From contig NZ_ACZP01000019.1 in assembly GCF_000176175.1 (NCBI RefSeq), forward strand, positions 1 to 64,000: a stretch of DNA of 64,000 nt. The letters run 5' to 3'. Within the stretch, counting starts at the first letter, position 1. The number at the start of each line of letters is the position of its first letter. Source of the DNA: Vibrio furnissii CIP 102972. GTDB taxonomy: Bacteria; Pseudomonadota; Gammaproteobacteria; Enterobacterales; Vibrionaceae. The notes under the pieces were generated by a model, which saw nothing but the letters and a program-made list of their open reading frames with translations, ran no database searches and was not told where the DNA came from. Below are positions 46,208 to 56,455 of the stretch, one piece after another. The position numbers were made by a program, and so were the translations under genes.

Positions 46208-47704
46208 TTAACCAAGGGACAGTTCATCGCCCGGCCTCGAGACGTCGTCATAGATAATGCGGTTACGGCCGCTGCGTTTGGCCTCATATAAGCGCGCATC
46301 GGCAAGGGCGATGGCATCAGCATCGGCGCAGGAGGCGAGCCCTGCACTGAACGTCACTTGGTGCGGGCCTTGATGCCACTGGTATTGCGCGATGCTCAGG
46401 CGCAGTTGCTCCAACATCTCCAGCGCTTGCGATGGGGTCACGCGCACAAACACAATGACGAACTCTTCGCCGCCGTAGCGATAAATGCGCGTACTTTGCG
46501 GGGGGAGTTGTGCCTCGGCAATCGCGGCAAATGTTTTGAGTACGGTGTCGCCGGTCTGATGGCCATAGGTATCATTGATGGACTTGAAATAATCGATGTC
46601 CAACATCGCCACGAGCGTTGCCCCATCCTCGATGAGCGATGGCAGGTCGTTGTCCAGCGCGCGTCGATTGTTCAGGCCGGTTAAGCCGTCGATCAAACTC
46701 TCTTTCCTCAACGTGTTGCGTCGCTCAGAAAGCAAGTGAATGGCGTCGGCGATATTCAGATTGCCGGGCACCGGCGTAGCTTTCATTAAGCCGGTCACGA
46801 GATGCTTTTCGACCTGCTGGATTCTTCTTCTCATATACAGCCAGCACAGGGTGTTGATTGTCAGTGAGAAGGTCAGAAAATAGACAATGCTTTTGCTCTC
46901 ATGAAACACAAAGCGGTTTAAGCTGCGTTTGGGCACTTCGTAGATCACATACCATTCCGGATTGGAGAGGTTGGAATAGTAATAAAAGGCGCAATGGCCC
47001 TCATGAATGCCGGAATAGGCCGTGAGATCCGCGGCGGTGAGCGATGCGGCTGGGGGAATGCCCGCAATCAAGGTGCCTTCGGTGTCACTCAAGGACAAGC
47101 GTCCGCTGGAGGGGCCTTGAATGGTCTGAAAAAAGTGGGTGATCAAGGATGGGCGAATCGATAACGCAATCATGCCTTTGGGTTTTAAGGCCTGAGAATA
47201 AATCGGCAAAGAGACGTGAATGGCATGACCGCCTACGTCACTCGCGCGCGTGGAAAAGCTAAACTGCGCAGGCGAGCCATACGAGATGACCTTTTTAAAC
47301 CACGGCTGCTGCTGAGGCGCGTCATTGTGCGGGGCGGCGGCGTTGGGTAACGCTGCCGTCATGAAGGTTTGCCCCTGTAGATCGCTAACCGTGATCGATT
47401 CGACATACGGTAATAAATGCAATGCATCTTGCATTTTCGCGTGGTGATGGCTGTTTGGGTCGGGGATCAACGTCTCGCGCAATTGGGTGGTGATCAGCAC
47501 TTGATTGAGATTTTTTTCGTAGATCGACAGTTTGCGCGCGGTGGTTCGGCTCAAGTCGAGGACGAAATCGAGATTCAAGTTGTGGTAAGAATCGACAATC
47601 ACTGCACGCTGAATCCAATAGGCACTGATGCCGCCGATAATGAGTATTGAGGTCATCAACCCAAAGAGTTTGTTCACCTTAGTGGAAATGCTTAAGTGTT
47701 TCAT
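46208..47704 (-). CDS. membrane diguanylate cyclase (second gene of the pair)
   Basis: The 498-aa protein has a transmembrane helix (about 14-33), a large periplasmic Cache-like sensor domain, a second helix (about 272-290) and a GGDEF domain (about 335-490). The active-site motif is GGEEF at 411-415, with metal-binding D369/D371 region (MLDIDYFKSIND), so it should make cyclic di-GMP. The RxxD inhibitory site expected just upstream is absent (STRIYRYGGEEF). Its ATG overlaps the stop of the upstream cyclase gene (ATGA). Confidence 0.9.
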   Translation of the reverse strand: MKHLSISTKVNKLFGLMTSILIIGGISAYWIQRAVIVDSYHNLNLDFVLDLSRTTARKLSIYEKNLNQVLITTQLRETLIPDPNSHHHAKMQDALHLLPYVESITVSDLQGQTFMTAALPNAAAPHNDAPQQQPWFKKVISYGSPAQFSFSTRASDVGGHAIHVSLPIYSQALKPKGMIALSIRPSLITHFFQTIQGPSSGRLSLSDTEGTLIAGIPPAASLTAADLTAYSGIHEGHCAFYYYSNLSNPEWYVIYEVPKRSLNRFVFHESKSIVYFLTFSLTINTLCWLYMRRRIQQVEKHLVTGLMKATPVPGNLNIADAIHLLSERRNTLRKESLIDGLTGLNNRRALDNDLPSLIEDGATLVAMLDIDYFKSINDTYGHQTGDTVLKTFAAIAEAQLPPQSTRIYRYGGEEFVIVFVRVTPSQALEMLEQLRLSIAQYQWHQGPHQVTFSAGLASCADADAIALADARLYEAKRSGRNRIIYDDVSRPGDELSLG

Positions 47705-49161
47705 GATTGCGCGCTCGGGGTTATCGCCGACCCGTTAATGTTGTTTTTGCCGGACTGTTTCGCGTGATAGAGCAATTGGTCCACCGCCGAGAGAAATTCG
47801 GGGAGTGTTTCGCCATCCCATGATTTGAGGCCGGCGCTAAACGTAATGCTGGGCATGCCTTCACGCCATGCACGTGAGGCAAATGAGTGGCGGAAATTGT
47901 CCAACAAAGCGTGCGCGCGTGCGGCGCTGATGCCTCTGAACAGAATGGCGAACTCCTCTCCACCATAGCGATAACTGCGCACCTGAATGTGATCAAAATA
48001 GCTTTTGGCCATGGCGGCAAACGCACGTAAAACGTCATCGCCGCACTGGTGGCCAAAGGTGTCGTTGATGCGTTTGAAGTTATCAATATCGATCAGCGCC
48101 AGCAACGTCCCCCCTTCATCAGACAGGGCGCTGGCGAGGTCTTTGTCAAAGGCGCGGCGATTGAGGGCGCCAGTCAGTTCATCGAGCAACACACGGCTGG
48201 CCATCAGATCTGCGGCTTTATGGCTGTCATTGATGGTGGTGTCGACGAATTTATCAATCGATTGATTGTTGTCGTTGAGTTTTCGAATCACGTGGAAATA
48301 AAACAGCTTTAATTCTTCACACAGACTCCACCAAAAAAAACACAGCAGCGAAAGAGTGATCCCGACGACCACAAACAGAATGAGGCTCTCTTTGAACAGT
48401 GAACTGGTGAGTACGTCACCGTCCACGGCCATGATGATCGTCCAGTTGAGGTGATTTAATCGACTGTAATAGATTTTTTTGTGCTGTTGGTGATCAAAAT
48501 ACGCGCCGTCCTCACCGAGTTGGGTTTGGCTTAAGTCGAACAGGGCATTTTTGCTGCCCCAAACCACGGCACCGGCGTTATCGACGACATACACATTGGT
48601 GGGTATGGTTTCTTGCATTTTGTCGAACAAGACATTCAGCCGCGCGGGCACGATATCAATCCCGATCACCGCGTAATGGGATGGCTCGTTAAAGATCACT
48701 TTGGAGAGCGTGGCGATACGTTCTTGAGAAAATTTATCCACGTAGAGATTGGTGTATTTAATCTGCTGATGATTTTCTGTGGGATCAATAAACCAAGGCC
48801 TGGACGCATGAGCATATATTTTATTGCGATTGATGATGGGTGCGTTGCCAAGCATTTTTTCTTTATCACTAATATATATCGCTGACGCCATGGGAATTAA
48901 ATCCAAATAAAACAACAGCAATTCATTTAAATGAATGGCATTGTCTGTTGGGCCATATTTTGATTCCAATAAATGAATCATGACCTCAAGTTTCATTTCA
49001 ATGTTAGAAAAAACATGTTCAACTTCAACTTTATAATCATTCAGCATTCGATGGGAAATATCATCATAAATACGTTGTTGATGATGCCATTGAAATAAGC
49101 TGGACGTCACACCAACCGTCACGGTCAGGACAAGTAGACTTAGAAAAAATCTGCTCTTCAT
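47701..49161 (-). CDS. membrane diguanylate cyclase with dCache-like sensor (first gene of the pair)
   Basis: The 486-aa protein has the same layout as its neighbour: helix 5-23, periplasmic dCache-like domain (about 30-250, with RPWFIDPTENHQ and TNLYVDKFSQ), helix 258-278 and a GGDEF domain (about 325-480) with GGEEF at 400-404. It too lacks RxxD. The domain type usually binds small amines, amino acids or carboxylates. It is translationally coupled to the next gene by a 4-bp overlap. Both probably arose by duplication and diverged mainly in the sensor. Confidence 0.9.
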   Translation of the reverse strand: MKSRFFLSLLVLTVTVGVTSSLFQWHHQQRIYDDISHRMLNDYKVEVEHVFSNIEMKLEVMIHLLESKYGPTDNAIHLNELLLFYLDLIPMASAIYISDKEKMLGNAPIINRNKIYAHASRPWFIDPTENHQQIKYTNLYVDKFSQERIATLSKVIFNEPSHYAVIGIDIVPARLNVLFDKMQETIPTNVYVVDNAGAVVWGSKNALFDLSQTQLGEDGAYFDHQQHKKIYYSRLNHLNWTIIMAVDGDVLTSSLFKESLILFVVVGITLSLLCFFWWSLCEELKLFYFHVIRKLNDNNQSIDKFVDTTINDSHKAADLMASRVLLDELTGALNRRAFDKDLASALSDEGGTLLALIDIDNFKRINDTFGHQCGDDVLRAFAAMAKSYFDHIQVRSYRYGGEEFAILFRGISAARAHALLDNFRHSFASRAWREGMPSITFSAGLKSWDGETLPEFLSAVDQLLYHAKQSGKNNINGSAITPSAQS

Positions 49162-49666
49162 TTAGGTCGTTAATATGTTTTTAAGCGTCGATAAAAACCA
49201 CGCATGATATTTAGTTTCATGTGTGGCGTACTCTTTTTCGAGTGGAGAAAAAGGCGGCGAATATAAACGAATTTTGGTGATTTTAGAAACATTATCGATC
49301 GATATTCGCTATTTTTTGCGTGATATTAATAACTCCTATTGATCATATGGGGGCATGTAATTTGATTATGAAACGCACAGCATTCGATGTGGTGATTGAT
49401 GGCGTTTTCATCATTTTTAGACAAGATATTGCGCATGATGATCCGTATTTGTCGCTGGTTAAAACGGCTACTCATGTGACGGTTTTACACGGTGTACTTG
49501 ATGATTGAGCGCTGATTCACGTCATCTGTAGAGGATTGTGCGCGTTATCGTTTGCGTAGCGAAAAATACATGTCGCAGGGCGATGAGACTGAAGCCGCTT
49601 TTTACCCAACGTAAGGTTGCGTGGTTTTTTCTACGCGATTGGTTACACTCGAGTCAATCGAACTTG
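49162..49666. other. 505-bp gap between the cyclase pair and the LysR gene
   Basis: The left part is AT-rich (49162-49400) and must hold the promoter of the leftward cyclase operon. A 62-codon frame from 49320 to 49508 lacks a ribosome-binding site and good coding character, so I do not call it. Nothing else recognised. Confidence 0.5.
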
Positions 49667-50638
49667 ATGCTGGAAAAGAGTGTGGAATTAGAAGACATCT
49701 ACCGTCGCGATCTCAATTTGCTGGTGGCGCTGCGCGTGTTGGTTGAAGAGTGCAGTGTCAGCAAAGCGGCGGAGCGACTGAACCTCAGCCAATCGGCGAT
49801 GAGTCGTGTGCTTGGCCGTCTGCGTGAGCTGCTGGGCGATCCGCTGTTTACTCGTCAAGGACAGCACCTGATCCCGACGGAAAAGGCGTTGGCGTTTAAT
49901 CGTGAACTTGGTGAGCCGCTGGAAAGCCTGCGTCAGTTGTTGTCACCGACGGAGTTTAATCCGACATCCTGCGATCAAACCTTTACCATTGCCACCACCG
50001 ATTATGCGATGCAGACCATTTTGCCGTTTGCGTTGCCGCGTATCTATCAGGAAGCGCCCAATGTGGCATTTGAGTTTCTGCCGCTGCAACACGAGCGCTT
50101 GGTGGATCAGCTGACTTACGATGGTGCCGATCTGGCGATTTGTCGTTTGATTCGTTCGGTCGAACCACTGCAAAGTGAAGTGTTGGGGCGTGTCGGGGTG
50201 TTGTGCTTGCTTTCGCGTCATCATCCGTTGGCACAGCAGTCGATGACCTTGCAAGATTACCTCGATTTTCCCCATGCGATGATTGCCATCAGTGATGGGG
50301 TGAAAGCGCTGCTTGATCAGGCGTTGGAAGGATTGCCCCCGCGGCGTATGGTGCTCAGGGCGTATCACTTGGAAGCGGCGCTGGCGATTATCGACACCAT
50401 GCCGCTGATCATCACGGTACCGGCAGACTTGGCATATCTGGTTGCGGAACGCTATGACTTGGTGGTGAAGCCGCTGCCGTTTTCCTTTACGCCGTTTGAT
50501 TATTCGATGATTTGGCACCCGCGCTGTGAGCATTCGCCCGCGCAGGAATGGCTGCGTAGTATGGTGAAGGAAGAGTGCAGTAAATTGATTGCCAAGCGGG
50601 TTGAAGACATGGGCTTGGACGAATCAAGGCCCGATTAG
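49667..50638 (+). CDS. LysR-family transcriptional regulator
   Basis: This 323-aa LysR regulator has an N-terminal winged helix-turn-helix (DLNLLVALRVLVEECSVSKAAERLNLSQSAMSRVL, residues about 12-50) and a substrate-binding domain of the NodD/PcpR-like class. The start is set at ATG 49667; GTG 49682, closer to GGAAAAGAG, is an alternative, and longer readings upstream look non-coding. It converges with acuI, so the target is not obvious from orientation. Confidence 0.85.
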   Translation: MLEKSVELEDIYRRDLNLLVALRVLVEECSVSKAAERLNLSQSAMSRVLGRLRELLGDPLFTRQGQHLIPTEKALAFNRELGEPLESLRQLLSPTEFNPTSCDQTFTIATTDYAMQTILPFALPRIYQEAPNVAFEFLPLQHERLVDQLTYDGADLAICRLIRSVEPLQSEVLGRVGVLCLLSRHHPLAQQSMTLQDYLDFPHAMIAISDGVKALLDQALEGLPPRRMVLRAYHLEAALAIIDTMPLIITVPADLAYLVAERYDLVVKPLPFSFTPFDYSMIWHPRCEHSPAQEWLRSMVKEECSKLIAKRVEDMGLDESRPD

Positions 50639-50672
50639 GGCCTTGAGATAGAGAATGTCGCGAGCGCGCAGA

Positions 50673-51653
50673 TTACAGCTTAATCACCACGCGACCGGTC
50701 ACTTGACCCTTGGTGATGTCTTCCGCGTATTGCGGTGCTTGCGCTAGGTTAATTTCAGTGCAGGCTTGCTCGAAGTAACTTGCAGGCAGCAGCTCAACCA
50801 ATTTTTCCCAAGCGGCGATGCGTTTTTCGCGTGGGCAGTTCACGGAGTCAACCCCTTGCAGGCGAACGTTGCGCAGGATAAATGGCATCACCGTGGTGGG
50901 CAGATCAAAGCCACCCGCCAGGCCACATGCGGCCACGGCGCTGTTGTAGTCCATCTGCGCCAGCACTTTCGCCAGCACTTTGCTGCCGACGGTATCGACG
51001 GCGCCTGCCCACACTTGTTTTTCCAGCGGGCGTGCTGGCTCTTCAAATTCACTGCGGTCGATGATGCGAGCTGCGCCCAGTTTTTGCAGCAGCGGACCGT
51101 TTTGTGCCACGCGACCAGTCACTGCAGCCACTTGATATCCCAATGAGGCCAGCAGGGTGACGGCAACCGAACCCACGCCACCACTGGCGCCAGTCACCAA
51201 CACTTCGCCATCTTGAGGTTGAATGCCCGCATCAAGCAGGGCTTGGACACACAACATCGCGGTGAGGCCTGCGGTGCCGATCATCATCGCTTGTTTACCA
51301 TCAAAGCCTTGTGGCAGAGGCACCAGCCAGTCGCCTTTCAGGCTCGCTTTTTGCGCCATGCCACCCCAATGGTTTTCACCCACGCCCCAGCCGGTGAGGA
51401 CCACATTGTCGCCCGCCTGATAGCGTGCATCTTGTGAGCGGATCACTTTGCCTGCCAGATCGATACCCGGCACCATCGGAAACTGACGAATGATTTTGCC
51501 TTTGCCTGTGATGGCCAACCCATCTTTGTAGTTCAGAGACGAGTAGTCGACAGCGATCAGCACGTCACCTTCCGGCAATTGCGCTTCATCAATCTGCTCA
51601 ATACTGGCCAGCGTACGTTTATCTTCTTGATTCAAAATCAGAGCTTGAAACAT
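50673..51653 (-). CDS. acuI: acrylyl-CoA reductase / MDR-family oxidoreductase (AcuI/YhdH)
   Basis: The 326-aa medium-chain reductase family protein uses NADPH to reduce acrylyl-CoA to propionyl-CoA, as shown for AcuI and E. coli YhdH. The GroES-like domain opens MFQALILNQEDKRTLASIE, and the nucleotide loop VTGASGGVGSVAV is near residue 152. The ATG at 51653 has GGAG 7 bp upstream; a GTG at 51665 is less likely. In marine bacteria AcuI detoxifies acrylate from DMSP, which here is only a possibility. Confidence 0.88.
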   Translation of the reverse strand: MFQALILNQEDKRTLASIEQIDEAQLPEGDVLIAVDYSSLNYKDGLAITGKGKIIRQFPMVPGIDLAGKVIRSQDARYQAGDNVVLTGWGVGENHWGGMAQKASLKGDWLVPLPQGFDGKQAMMIGTAGLTAMLCVQALLDAGIQPQDGEVLVTGASGGVGSVAVTLLASLGYQVAAVTGRVAQNGPLLQKLGAARIIDRSEFEEPARPLEKQVWAGAVDTVGSKVLAKVLAQMDYNSAVAACGLAGGFDLPTTVMPFILRNVRLQGVDSVNCPREKRIAAWEKLVELLPASYFEQACTEINLAQAPQYAEDITKGQVTGRVVIKL

Positions 51654-51780
51654 GGGGGTCTCCACACATGGTAAACATTGACTGTAGTCTAAATCTGATA
51701 GGTCTATGAAATAAATGAAACTTTAGCATGATATCTATGCGCAAAAAGCATAGTCAAAGTAAGGATATGGCGAAGAGAGA

Positions 51781-51809
51781 AAAAACAAGCCACCGCAGTG
51801 GGTGGCTTG
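51781..51809 (-). terminator. terminator of the ilvGMEDA operon
   Basis: On the minus strand AAGCCACC-CACTGC-GGTGGCTT followed by GTTTTTT lies directly after the ilvA stop codon. Confidence 0.9.
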
Positions 51810-51813
51810 AGTC

Positions 51814-53346
51814 TTATTTAGCGAGGAAGAAACGATAGGCTGGGTTGTCGGTTTCATCTTTCGATTGATAGCCCAGTTCCACCACGTGCGCTGAGAAGCG
51901 CGCCAGATCGTCGTCACTGAGTTCAAAACCACATAACACGCGGCCGTAATCGGCGCCATGGTTGCGGTAGTTGAACAGGCTGATATTCCAGTGAGTCCCC
52001 AACGTGCTGAGGAACTTAAGTAGCGCGCCCGGGTATTCCGGAAATTCAAAGCTGTACAAACGCTCTCGAAGGGGTTTGGACGGACGTCCGCCAATCATGT
52101 AACGAATGTGCAGTTTGGCCATTTCATCATCGGACAGATCCTGCACCGGATAACCGGACTGACGCAGTTCGTGAATGATGGTTTTCAGCTCTTCCTGACC
52201 GCCCATCAGCCGCACACCAACAAAGATGTTGGCGAGTTGGTCATCACTGTAGCGGTAGTTGAACTCGGTGACCGCACGGCCGCCGATGATTTGGCAAAAT
52301 TCAAAGAACGCGCCTTTGCGCTCAGGAATGGTCACCGCCAGCAGGCCTTCCCGTTTTTCACCCAGTTCGCAACGTTCGGACACGTAACGCAACCCGTGGA
52401 AATTGGTGTTGGCGCCGGACAGCACAGTCGCCAGTTGCTGGTCTTGCAGCCCATGTTGCTCGGCAAATTTCTTCAGGCCCGCCAGTGCCAGCGCGCCAGA
52501 CGGTTCGGCAATCGCACGTGTATCTTCAAAGATGTCTTTGACTGCTGCGCAAATCTCATCGCTGGACACGGTAATGTGGCCATCGAGGTATTTCTGGCAC
52601 AGACGAAACGTTTCATCACCGATGCGTTTGACTGCCACGCCGTCGGCAAACATGCTGACTTGATCGAGCACCACCGGTTCACCGGCATCGAGCGCAGCTT
52701 TGAGGCAGGCTGAATCTTCCGGCTCGACCGCAATCACTTTGATTTCCGGCATCAGCTGTTTGACCAGCACCGCGACACCCGCCGCGAGGCCGCCACCGCC
52801 AACCGGTACAAAGATATAATCGAGATGGCCGTTTTGCTGCAGCATTTCCATGCCGATGGTGCCCTGACCGGCAATCACCAACGGGTGATCGAACGGCGGC
52901 ACAAAGGTATAGCCAAATTCTTCAGACAAACGTTCCGCTTCGGCTTTGGCTTCATCGAAGTTGCTGCCAAACAGCACCACGTTGCCGCCAAATCCGCGTA
53001 CCGCCTCGACTTTAATGTCCGGCGTGGTGCGCGGCATGACGATGGTGGTTCGAATGCCGAGTTTGGTGCCCGACAGCGCCATGCCTTGCGCGTGGTTGCC
53101 TGCCGATGCGGCGATCACGCCCGCATTTTTCTGCTCTTCCGTCAGGCTGGCCACCATGTTGTAGGCGCCGCGTAGTTTGAATGAATGCACCGGCTGGCGG
53201 TCTTCCCGTTTGAGTTGCACCTGATTGCCAATGCGCGCCGACAGACGCGGCATGGCTTGCAGGGGGGTCACGTTCGCGACTTCATACACTGGCGCGCGCA
53301 GGATCTGGCGCAGGTAATCTGCGCCAGTTTGTTGAGTGAGCGTCAT
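51814..53346 (-). CDS. ilvA: threonine ammonia-lyase, biosynthetic
   Basis: The 510-aa PLP enzyme deaminates threonine to 2-oxobutyrate, the committed step to isoleucine. The PLP lysine is K57 in PVHSFKLRGAYNM, and the glycine loop VPVGGGGLAAG binds phosphate. Two C-terminal ACT-like domains (about 325-505) allow feedback by isoleucine and valine. It is the last gene of ilvGMEDA, 6 bp after ilvD. Confidence 0.97.
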   Translation of the reverse strand: MTLTQQTGADYLRQILRAPVYEVANVTPLQAMPRLSARIGNQVQLKREDRQPVHSFKLRGAYNMVASLTEEQKNAGVIAASAGNHAQGMALSGTKLGIRTTIVMPRTTPDIKVEAVRGFGGNVVLFGSNFDEAKAEAERLSEEFGYTFVPPFDHPLVIAGQGTIGMEMLQQNGHLDYIFVPVGGGGLAAGVAVLVKQLMPEIKVIAVEPEDSACLKAALDAGEPVVLDQVSMFADGVAVKRIGDETFRLCQKYLDGHITVSSDEICAAVKDIFEDTRAIAEPSGALALAGLKKFAEQHGLQDQQLATVLSGANTNFHGLRYVSERCELGEKREGLLAVTIPERKGAFFEFCQIIGGRAVTEFNYRYSDDQLANIFVGVRLMGGQEELKTIIHELRQSGYPVQDLSDDEMAKLHIRYMIGGRPSKPLRERLYSFEFPEYPGALLKFLSTLGTHWNISLFNYRNHGADYGRVLCGFELSDDDLARFSAHVVELGYQSKDETDNPAYRFFLAK

Positions 53347-53352
53347 AGATGA

Positions 53353-55194
53353 TTAGCCCTCAAGTTTGGATTTATCGCGCACCGCTCCTTTGTCAGCACT
53401 GGTTGCCATGCTGGCGTAAGCTTTAAGTGCAAATGAAACTTCACGTTGACGATCGACGGGTTTCCAGCCGAGTTGGTCTTGCGCTTCACGACGCGCCGCC
53501 ATCTCTGCATCAGAAATCTGCAGCACAATCGAACGATTGGGAATGTCGATCGCGATGGTATCGCCGTTTTTCACCAAACCAATTGCGCCGCCGTTGGCCG
53601 CTTCCGGAGAGGCGTGACCAATCGATAGGCCCGACGTCCCGCCGGAGAATCGACCGTCGGTTAGCAGCGCGCACGCTTTGCCAAGGCCCATGGATTTGAG
53701 GTAGGTGGTCGGGTAGAGCATTTCTTGCATGCCCGGGCCGCCTTTGGGGCCTTCGTAACGAATCACCACCACATCACCGGCTTTGACTTTACCGCCCAAA
53801 ATGCCTTCAACCGCATCTTCTTGGCTTTCAAACACCACGGCTGGGCCTTCAAACTTGAGAATGCTCGCGTCCACGCCGGCGGTTTTGACGATACAGCCAT
53901 CAAGCGCAATGTTGCCTTTCAGCACGGCCAGACCGCCGTCTTGGCTGAAGGCGTGTTCTTTGGTGCGAATACAGCCTTCCTGACGGTCATCATCCAGCGT
54001 GTCCCAACGGCAATCTTGCGAGAATGCCTGCGTGGTACGAATGCCTGCCGGGCCCGCGCGGAAGAAGGTTTTCACCGCGTCAGAGTCGGTTTGTTTGACG
54101 TCGTATTGCGCCAACTGCTCGGCCATGGACAATCCCAGCACGGTGCGCGTGTCATCGTGCAGCAGGCCCGCGCGTTGCAGTTCACCCAGAATGCCCATTA
54201 CGCCTCCGGCGCGGTGCACATCTTCCATGTGATATTTCTGTGTCGACGGCGCCACTTTACACAGGTGTGGCACCTGACGTGACATGCGATCGATGTCGGT
54301 CATGTCGAAATTCACTTCACCTTCTTGCGCTGCGGCTAGTAGGTGCAGCACGGTGTTGGTCGAGCCGCCCATCGCGATGTCCAGCGCCATGGCGTTTTCA
54401 AACGCATCTTTGGTGGCGATGTTGCGTGGCAGTGCGGTGGCATCGTCTTGCTGGTAGTAACGCTTGGTCAGATCGACGATGCGACGACCCGCGCTCAAAA
54501 ATAGTTCTTTACGGTCTGCGTGCGTGGCCAGCAGAGAGCCGTTGCCCGGCTGAGAAAGACCCAGCGCTTCGGTCAGACAGTTCATGGAGTTGGCGGTAAA
54601 CATGCCCGAGCACGACCCACATGTTGGACACGCAGAGCGTTCCACTTGCTGGCTCTGCTCGTCTGAAACGTTTGGATCGGCACCCTGAATCATGGCATCG
54701 ACCAGATCGAGCTTGATGATTTGATCGGACAGCTTGGTTTTACCTGCTTCCATTGGACCGCCAGAGACAAAAATGGTTGGAATGTTGAGGCGCATGGACG
54801 CCATCAGCATTCCCGGGGTGATTTTGTCACAGTTGGAGATACACACCATGGCGTCAGCGCAGTGGGCGTTCACCATGTATTCCACCGAGTCGGCGATCAG
54901 TTCACGGGAGGGCAGCGAGTAAAGCATGCCGCCGTGGCCCATTGCGATGCCGTCATCGACCGCAATGGTATTGAATTCTTTGGCGATACCGCCCGCGGCT
55001 TCGATTTCACGCGCCACCATCTGACCAAGGTCTTTGAGATGGACGTGGCCCGGCACGAATTGGGTGAACGAGTTCACCACGGCAATAATCGGTTTCCCGA
55101 AATCTTCTTCTTTCACACCGGTTGCGCGCCACAGTGCGCGTGCACCGGCCATGTTGCGTCCATGGGTGGTGGTGGCCGAACGATACTTAGGCAT
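53353..55194 (-). CDS. ilvD: dihydroxy-acid dehydratase
   Basis: The 613-aa iron-sulfur enzyme forms 2-oxo acids from dihydroxy acids, the third common step to isoleucine and valine. Cluster cysteines lie in [11 protein letters not shown] and [11 protein letters not shown]. The length equals E. coli IlvD. It lies 12 bp after ilvE. Confidence 0.97.
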   Translation of the reverse strand: MPKYRSATTTHGRNMAGARALWRATGVKEEDFGKPIIAVVNSFTQFVPGHVHLKDLGQMVAREIEAAGGIAKEFNTIAVDDGIAMGHGGMLYSLPSRELIADSVEYMVNAHCADAMVCISNCDKITPGMLMASMRLNIPTIFVSGGPMEAGKTKLSDQIIKLDLVDAMIQGADPNVSDEQSQQVERSACPTCGSCSGMFTANSMNCLTEALGLSQPGNGSLLATHADRKELFLSAGRRIVDLTKRYYQQDDATALPRNIATKDAFENAMALDIAMGGSTNTVLHLLAAAQEGEVNFDMTDIDRMSRQVPHLCKVAPSTQKYHMEDVHRAGGVMGILGELQRAGLLHDDTRTVLGLSMAEQLAQYDVKQTDSDAVKTFFRAGPAGIRTTQAFSQDCRWDTLDDDRQEGCIRTKEHAFSQDGGLAVLKGNIALDGCIVKTAGVDASILKFEGPAVVFESQEDAVEGILGGKVKAGDVVVIRYEGPKGGPGMQEMLYPTTYLKSMGLGKACALLTDGRFSGGTSGLSIGHASPEAANGGAIGLVKNGDTIAIDIPNRSIVLQISDAEMAARREAQDQLGWKPVDRQREVSFALKAYASMATSADKGAVRDKSKLEG

Positions 55195-55206
55195 AATCTT
55201 GTCTCC

Positions 55207-56148
55207 TTACTTCGCTTGCTCTGGGTATACGTAATCCAACCAGCCCCACTTGTCTTCGGTGGTGCCGTTGAACAGGCCGAAGTAGGCCTTCTGCATCGCT
55301 TCGGTCACCGGACCGCGTTTGCCGATGCCCACGGTGATTTGGTCAATGCTGCGTACCGGGACGATTTCCGCCGCCGTGCCGGTCATGAACACTTCGTCGG
55401 CTAGGTACAGGGCTTCGCGGGAAATATTGGCTTCACGCACGTTGTAGCCCATATCTTTGGCCAGCGTCATGATCGAATCACGCGTGATGCCCGGTAGGAT
55501 GGAGCTGGTGGTCGGTGGCGTGAGGATCTCGCCGTTTTTGACCACAAAAATGTTCTCGCCTGCGCCTTCAGACAGGTAACCATCCACGCTCAGTGCAATC
55601 CCTTCTGCGTAGCCGTGACGACGCGCTTCGCCGCCCACCAGCAGAGAAGATAGGTAGTTGCCGCCCGCTTTGGCCGCAGTTGGAATGGTGTTCGGCGCAG
55701 CGCGATGCCAGCTGGAGATCATCGCATCGACGCCGTTTTCCAGCGCTTCTTCACCCAAGTACGCGCCCCAAGGGAACGCTGCAATGATGACATCCATTTC
55801 GGTGCCGGTTGGCGGACATACGCCAAGGCCCACGTTACCGACAAACGCCAGCGGACGAATGTAGGCGCTATCGAGTTTGTTGGCGCGCAGTGTTTCGCGG
55901 GTCGCTTCCATGATCTCTTCTTGAGAATACGGGATTGGGAAGCGGTAGATCTTGGCCGAATCAATCAGGCGCTGAGCATGCTCACGGTGACGGAAAATGA
56001 TCGGACCTTTAGGCGTGTTGTAGCAGCGCACGCCTTCAAATACGGAGGTGCCATAGTGCATGGCATGGGTCAACACGTGAACGGTCGCGTTGGCCCATGG
56101 CATCAGTTCTCCATTGAACCAAATGTAATCTGCAGTTTTTGTTGCCAT
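55207..56148 (-). CDS. ilvE: branched-chain amino-acid aminotransferase
   Basis: The 313-aa fold-type IV PLP enzyme makes isoleucine, valine and leucine from the 2-oxo acids. The PLP lysine lies in PTAAKAGGNYLSSLL. The ATG at 56148 follows AAGGAAGG and gives the usual N-terminus (ATKTADYIWFNGELMPW). It lies 11 bp after ilvM. Confidence 0.97.
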   Translation of the reverse strand: MATKTADYIWFNGELMPWANATVHVLTHAMHYGTSVFEGVRCYNTPKGPIIFRHREHAQRLIDSAKIYRFPIPYSQEEIMEATRETLRANKLDSAYIRPLAFVGNVGLGVCPPTGTEMDVIIAAFPWGAYLGEEALENGVDAMISSWHRAAPNTIPTAAKAGGNYLSSLLVGGEARRHGYAEGIALSVDGYLSEGAGENIFVVKNGEILTPPTTSSILPGITRDSIMTLAKDMGYNVREANISREALYLADEVFMTGTAAEIVPVRSIDQITVGIGKRGPVTEAMQKAYFGLFNGTTEDKWGWLDYVYPEQAK

Positions 56149-56159
56149 GATTGCCTTCC

Positions 56160-56444
56160 TTAAGCACAAATCTTTTGTTGTAAGTTGTTATTGGGGAGCT
56201 CGTTGCCCTTGATGGGCGTCACATCAACGCTGCGAATGTCCCATAATTTTTCAATCTGATTAATCAGTGTCGAGATCGGACGATCGCTGTCGACGATGAT
56301 CTCGACACTGGCAATTTTGCTTTCGTGGTTTTGCGTTGCCGCAACCTGCTTGATGATGAAGCCACGGTGACGAACCACACGCAGAACACGCTCCAGCAGC
56401 ACCGGTTTATCGTCTGCTTTGATGTCGAGTAAATATCTTTGCAT
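56160..56444 (-). CDS. ilvM: acetolactate synthase II small regulatory subunit
   Basis: The 94-aa ACT-domain subunit pairs with IlvG. It starts QRYLLDIKADDKPVLLERVLRVV and is the size of E. coli IlvM. It follows ilvG by 11 bp. Confidence 0.93.
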   Translation of the reverse strand: MQRYLLDIKADDKPVLLERVLRVVRHRGFIIKQVAATQNHESKIASVEIIVDSDRPISTLINQIEKLWDIRSVDVTPIKGNELPNNNLQQKICA

Positions 56445-56455
56445 GAGGGCGTCTC

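Noticed and set aside
48406-48420. SlmA-site-like palindrome GGTGAGTACGTCACC
   Set aside because: Has an extra central base compared with the GTGAGTACTCAC core and lies within a cyclase coding region.
49320-49508. 62-codon frame in the 505-bp gap
   Set aside because: No ribosome-binding site, non-ATG start and no recognisable protein character.
51735-52094. 119-codon frame on the minus strand
   Set aside because: It overlaps the ilvA coding region and its terminator in another frame; composition is that of a shadow frame.
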